Virus record (IMG/VR): IMGVR_UViG_3300022752_003029
Span: 1 to 30,257 of that record
Length of the DNA: 30,257 bases
Direction: 5' to 3' (one strand)
DNA from: a virus
In this document: one piece after another, positions 28,982 through 30,257 of the stretch
Position numbering within the stretch: the stretch's first letter is position 1
Layout: each line of letters starts with the position of its first letter
Translations under genes and position numbers: made by a program
Notes under the pieces: generated by a model
Seen by the model: only the letters and a program-made list of their open reading frames with translations
Databases searched by the model: none
What the model was told of the DNA's origin: nothing

Positions 28982-29424
28982 TCGAGCGCAACTACACCAT
29001 CCTGCTCGAGCCGCGAGGCAAGGGGCGTCCCGTGTTCACGCGCGCGACCGGGAGCGCCCGCACGCCGGAGACGACCAGAGCGTGGGAGCACGAGGCGGCG
29101 CATCAGCTGCGCGAGCAGCACGAGGACGTGCCGTGCGACGAGACCAGCCCGCTGTGGGAGGTCGACATTCGGGCCTACCATCCGCGCCCAAAGACGCGCC
29201 CGTCCTACATTGAGCGCGCGCTCTGGGGCCTGCCCGAGTACCGCCTTCCGGCGACCTCGCGGCACGACCTCGACAACGTCGTGAAGATCACCCTCGACGC
29301 GATGCAGATCGCCCGCGTGGTCCAGAACGACCGGTGCATCGTCAGCATCGCCGCGTCCTCGTGGTTCGCCTGGGGAACCGAACAGCCACGGGTCGAGGTC
29401 ACCATGCGCGAGGTGAAGCCATGA
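28978..29424 (+). CDS. rusA: RusA-family Holliday junction resolvase
   Basis: A 148-aa endonuclease that resolves branched DNA before packaging. The N-terminal LLEPRGKGRPVF (9-20) and RTPETTRAWE are typical. The catalytic set aligns by spacing with E. coli RusA: DLDN gives Asp97 and Asp99, Lys103 follows four residues later and Asp118 nineteen residues later (NDRC), the same distances as Asp70, Asp72, Lys76 and Asp91. Start ATG 28978 overlaps the upstream stop. It works with the annealing protein and the exonuclease of the divergent operon in recombination-driven replication, by inference. Confidence 0.9.
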   Translation: MIERNYTILLEPRGKGRPVFTRATGSARTPETTRAWEHEAAHQLREQHEDVPCDETSPLWEVDIRAYHPRPKTRPSYIERALWGLPEYRLPATSRHDLDNVVKITLDAMQIARVVQNDRCIVSIAASSWFAWGTEQPRVEVTMREVKP

Positions 29425-29579
29425 CGCACGAAGAACAGAAGGAGCGCGCCGCCGTCCTCGCGCTGCTCGACCGCGAGCTCGAGGTCGCCGAGGCGCACGA
29501 CCTGCTGATGGGGACGCTTCGCGTTCGGCAGCTGCGAGACATCATCGCGCGCGGCGAGCATCGTAAGGAGGAGTCATGA
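29421..29579 (+). CDS. Small protein (52 aa), paralogue of the next gene
   Basis: ATG 29421 overlaps the resolvase stop (ATGA); the product is a short helical protein with EQKERAAVLALLDRELEVAE and ends RQLRDIIARGEHRKEES. The ERAAVxAxL start and the final RGEHR-KEE match the next gene, so the two probably arose by duplication. No function is known. The next gene's ribosome site AAGGAGG is encoded within its KEE codons. Confidence 0.7.
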   Translation: MTHEEQKERAAVLALLDRELEVAEAHDLLMGTLRVRQLRDIIARGEHRKEES

Positions 29580-29905
29580 CCGACCTAGACGACCTCGAGG
29601 CGCGCATCGCCGAGAACGAGAAGCATGGGCTCTACACGTCACCGGCGGTAAAGGAGCTCATATCAGAGTTGCGCGAGCTTCGATCAATGCGTAGAGCTGA
29701 CAACGAGGACATCGCGCGAGCCTATGACTTCGCACGCGACAAAGGCCAAGCTCTGGAGCGCGCCGCCGTGGTGGCGTACCTGCATCACCGCGCGAATCTG
29801 TGGCTGAACGCAGAAAAGATCCAGAGGACAGAGGCAAGCATGGGCGTATGGCTTGTCTGCCAAGCCATCGAACGCGGCGAGCACCGCCGTAAGGAGGAGC
29901 CATGA
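29576..29905 (+). CDS. Helical protein (109 aa), paralogue of the previous gene
   Basis: The C-terminal half repeats the plan of the previous gene: ALERAAVVAYLHHRANLWLN, then VWLVCQAIERGEHRRKEEP. The N-terminal half (DLEARIAENEKHGLYTSPAV, ELISELRELRSMRRADNEDI) is an extra coiled-coil part. ATGA overlaps on both sides and AAGGAGG before the start make it firmly part of the early operon. Function unknown; codon choice is slightly less GC-rich than the neighbours in the middle of the gene. Confidence 0.7.
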   Translation: MTDLDDLEARIAENEKHGLYTSPAVKELISELRELRSMRRADNEDIARAYDFARDKGQALERAAVVAYLHHRANLWLNAEKIQRTEASMGVWLVCQAIERGEHRRKEEP

Positions 29906-30129
29906 ACTGCACCCGATGCGGTAAACCGTCGCGCGTCGTGGACACACGCCAACCCGACGACAGCGGAGGCGTCTACAGCGGGCGCATCCGCAAGGCCGGC
30001 GAGGTGGCCAGCTGGTACACGTCCGACGTGGTCGTGCGTCGTCGTGTGTGCCCGGAGAAGCACGAATGGTTTACCGTCGAGCTCTCGACCGAGGACGTCA
30101 CGGCGATGGTTCAAGAGGGCAAGCCATGA
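29902..30129 (+). CDS. NrdR-like zinc-ribbon protein (complete copy)
   Basis: A 75-aa protein with CTRCGKPSRVVDTRQPDDSG at the start and VVRRRVCPEKHEWFTVEL near the end. Cys3, Cys6, Cys50 and His54 could bind zinc. The order C-x2-C, VVDTR, RRR-x-C and WFT-E is that of the zinc ribbon of NrdR, the repressor of ribonucleotide reductase genes, but the ATP-cone of NrdR (about 100 further residues) is absent. It may bind DNA at NrdR-type sites or be a general zinc-ribbon adaptor. It starts inside the upstream stop and ends in the start of the HTH gene. The last 25 codons appear in a second allele at 3-80. Confidence 0.75.
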   Translation: MNCTRCGKPSRVVDTRQPDDSGGVYSGRIRKAGEVASWYTSDVVVRRRVCPEKHEWFTVELSTEDVTAMVQEGKP

Positions 30130-30257
30130 ACGCGCCGACCGAACACGACCCCGTCCTCGTGCTGCTCTGGATCATGGAGCGCATGGACGGCGTGGCGCTG
30201 GAGTACATCGCCCGACGTGAGCGGATGCGGACCTCGACCATGCGGGACATCCTCGCG
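30050..30257. repeat. Right copy of imperfect terminal overlap
   Basis: Partner of 1-208. The stretch 30131-30257 is identical to 82-208; 30050-30130 differs from 1-81 at eight bases. See the left copy for interpretation. Confidence 0.85.
30126..30257 (+). CDS. Putative HTH protein, 5' part (repeat of the gene at 77-445)
   Basis: The first 44 codons of the gene described at 77-445, cut by the right edge. It is identical to 77-208 except base 30130 (A, giving Asn instead of Ser at residue 2). It is the overlap of the circular map and should not be counted as an extra gene. Confidence 0.85.
   Translation, partial: MNAPTEHDPVLVLLWIMERMDGVALEYIARRERMRTSTMRDILA

Overview
The window is an essentially complete genome of a tailed double-stranded DNA phage with siphovirus-type architecture, drawn as a linear contig of a circular map. 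The ends overlap: bases 82-208 are identical to 30131-30257, and bases 1-81 match 30050-30130 with eight differences. The unique circle is therefore about 30,049 bp. The DNA is visibly GC-rich, genes are packed with ATGA, GTGA or TGATG overlaps, and many have AGGAGG-type ribosome binding sites, so the host is a high-GC bacterium that I cannot name. I see no integrase, excisionase, partition gene, tRNA or CRISPR array. The only repressor-like gene is a 69-residue XRE protein, so a strictly lytic life cycle is the simplest reading.

Layout on the circle. From about 28.5 kb a rightward early operon runs through the origin of the window. It holds an XRE regulator, a coiled-coil protein, a RusA resolvase, two related small proteins, an NrdR-like zinc ribbon, a putative HTH protein, and a 773-aa Prim-Pol/P4-type helicase. 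Next comes a 240-bp non-coding block (2873-3112) with eight CGGACA repeats in a large inverted repeat, which I read as the likely replication origin and/or a control region. After it come a YozE-like protein, a possible small terminase and a PAPS-reductase-family protein. The late region follows: large terminase, portal, a head protein, scaffold, major capsid, connectors, tail terminator, major tail protein, G and G-T tail chaperones, a gp10-like protein, tape measure, a 1098-aa sialidase-fold (Asp-box) tail protein, a tail hub candidate, and fibre proteins. A lysis block follows (two single-TM proteins and an M15 peptidase).

From 28.5 kb leftward to 24.5 kb is a divergent operon with an ERF single-strand annealing protein, a small membrane protein, a DEDDy exonuclease, small unknowns, a beta-class DNA methyltransferase and a putative second small membrane protein. 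The two early operons appear to start from two sigma70-like promoters whose -10 boxes overlap (28504-28551).

Most notable points: (1) the 28.5 kb promoter region and the 2.9 kb repeat region share an exact 14-mer, CGACACCCACATAC, which suggests one regulator acting at both; (2) the annealing protein carries a zinc finger and ends in DDDIPF, the tip sequence of bacterial SSB; (3) a canonical -1 slippery heptamer GGGTTTT links the two tail-chaperone frames; (4) related hairpins sit after the major capsid and major tail genes; (5) the imperfect end overlap records two natural haplotypes of the phage population. All family names are from reading the translations; no database search was run.
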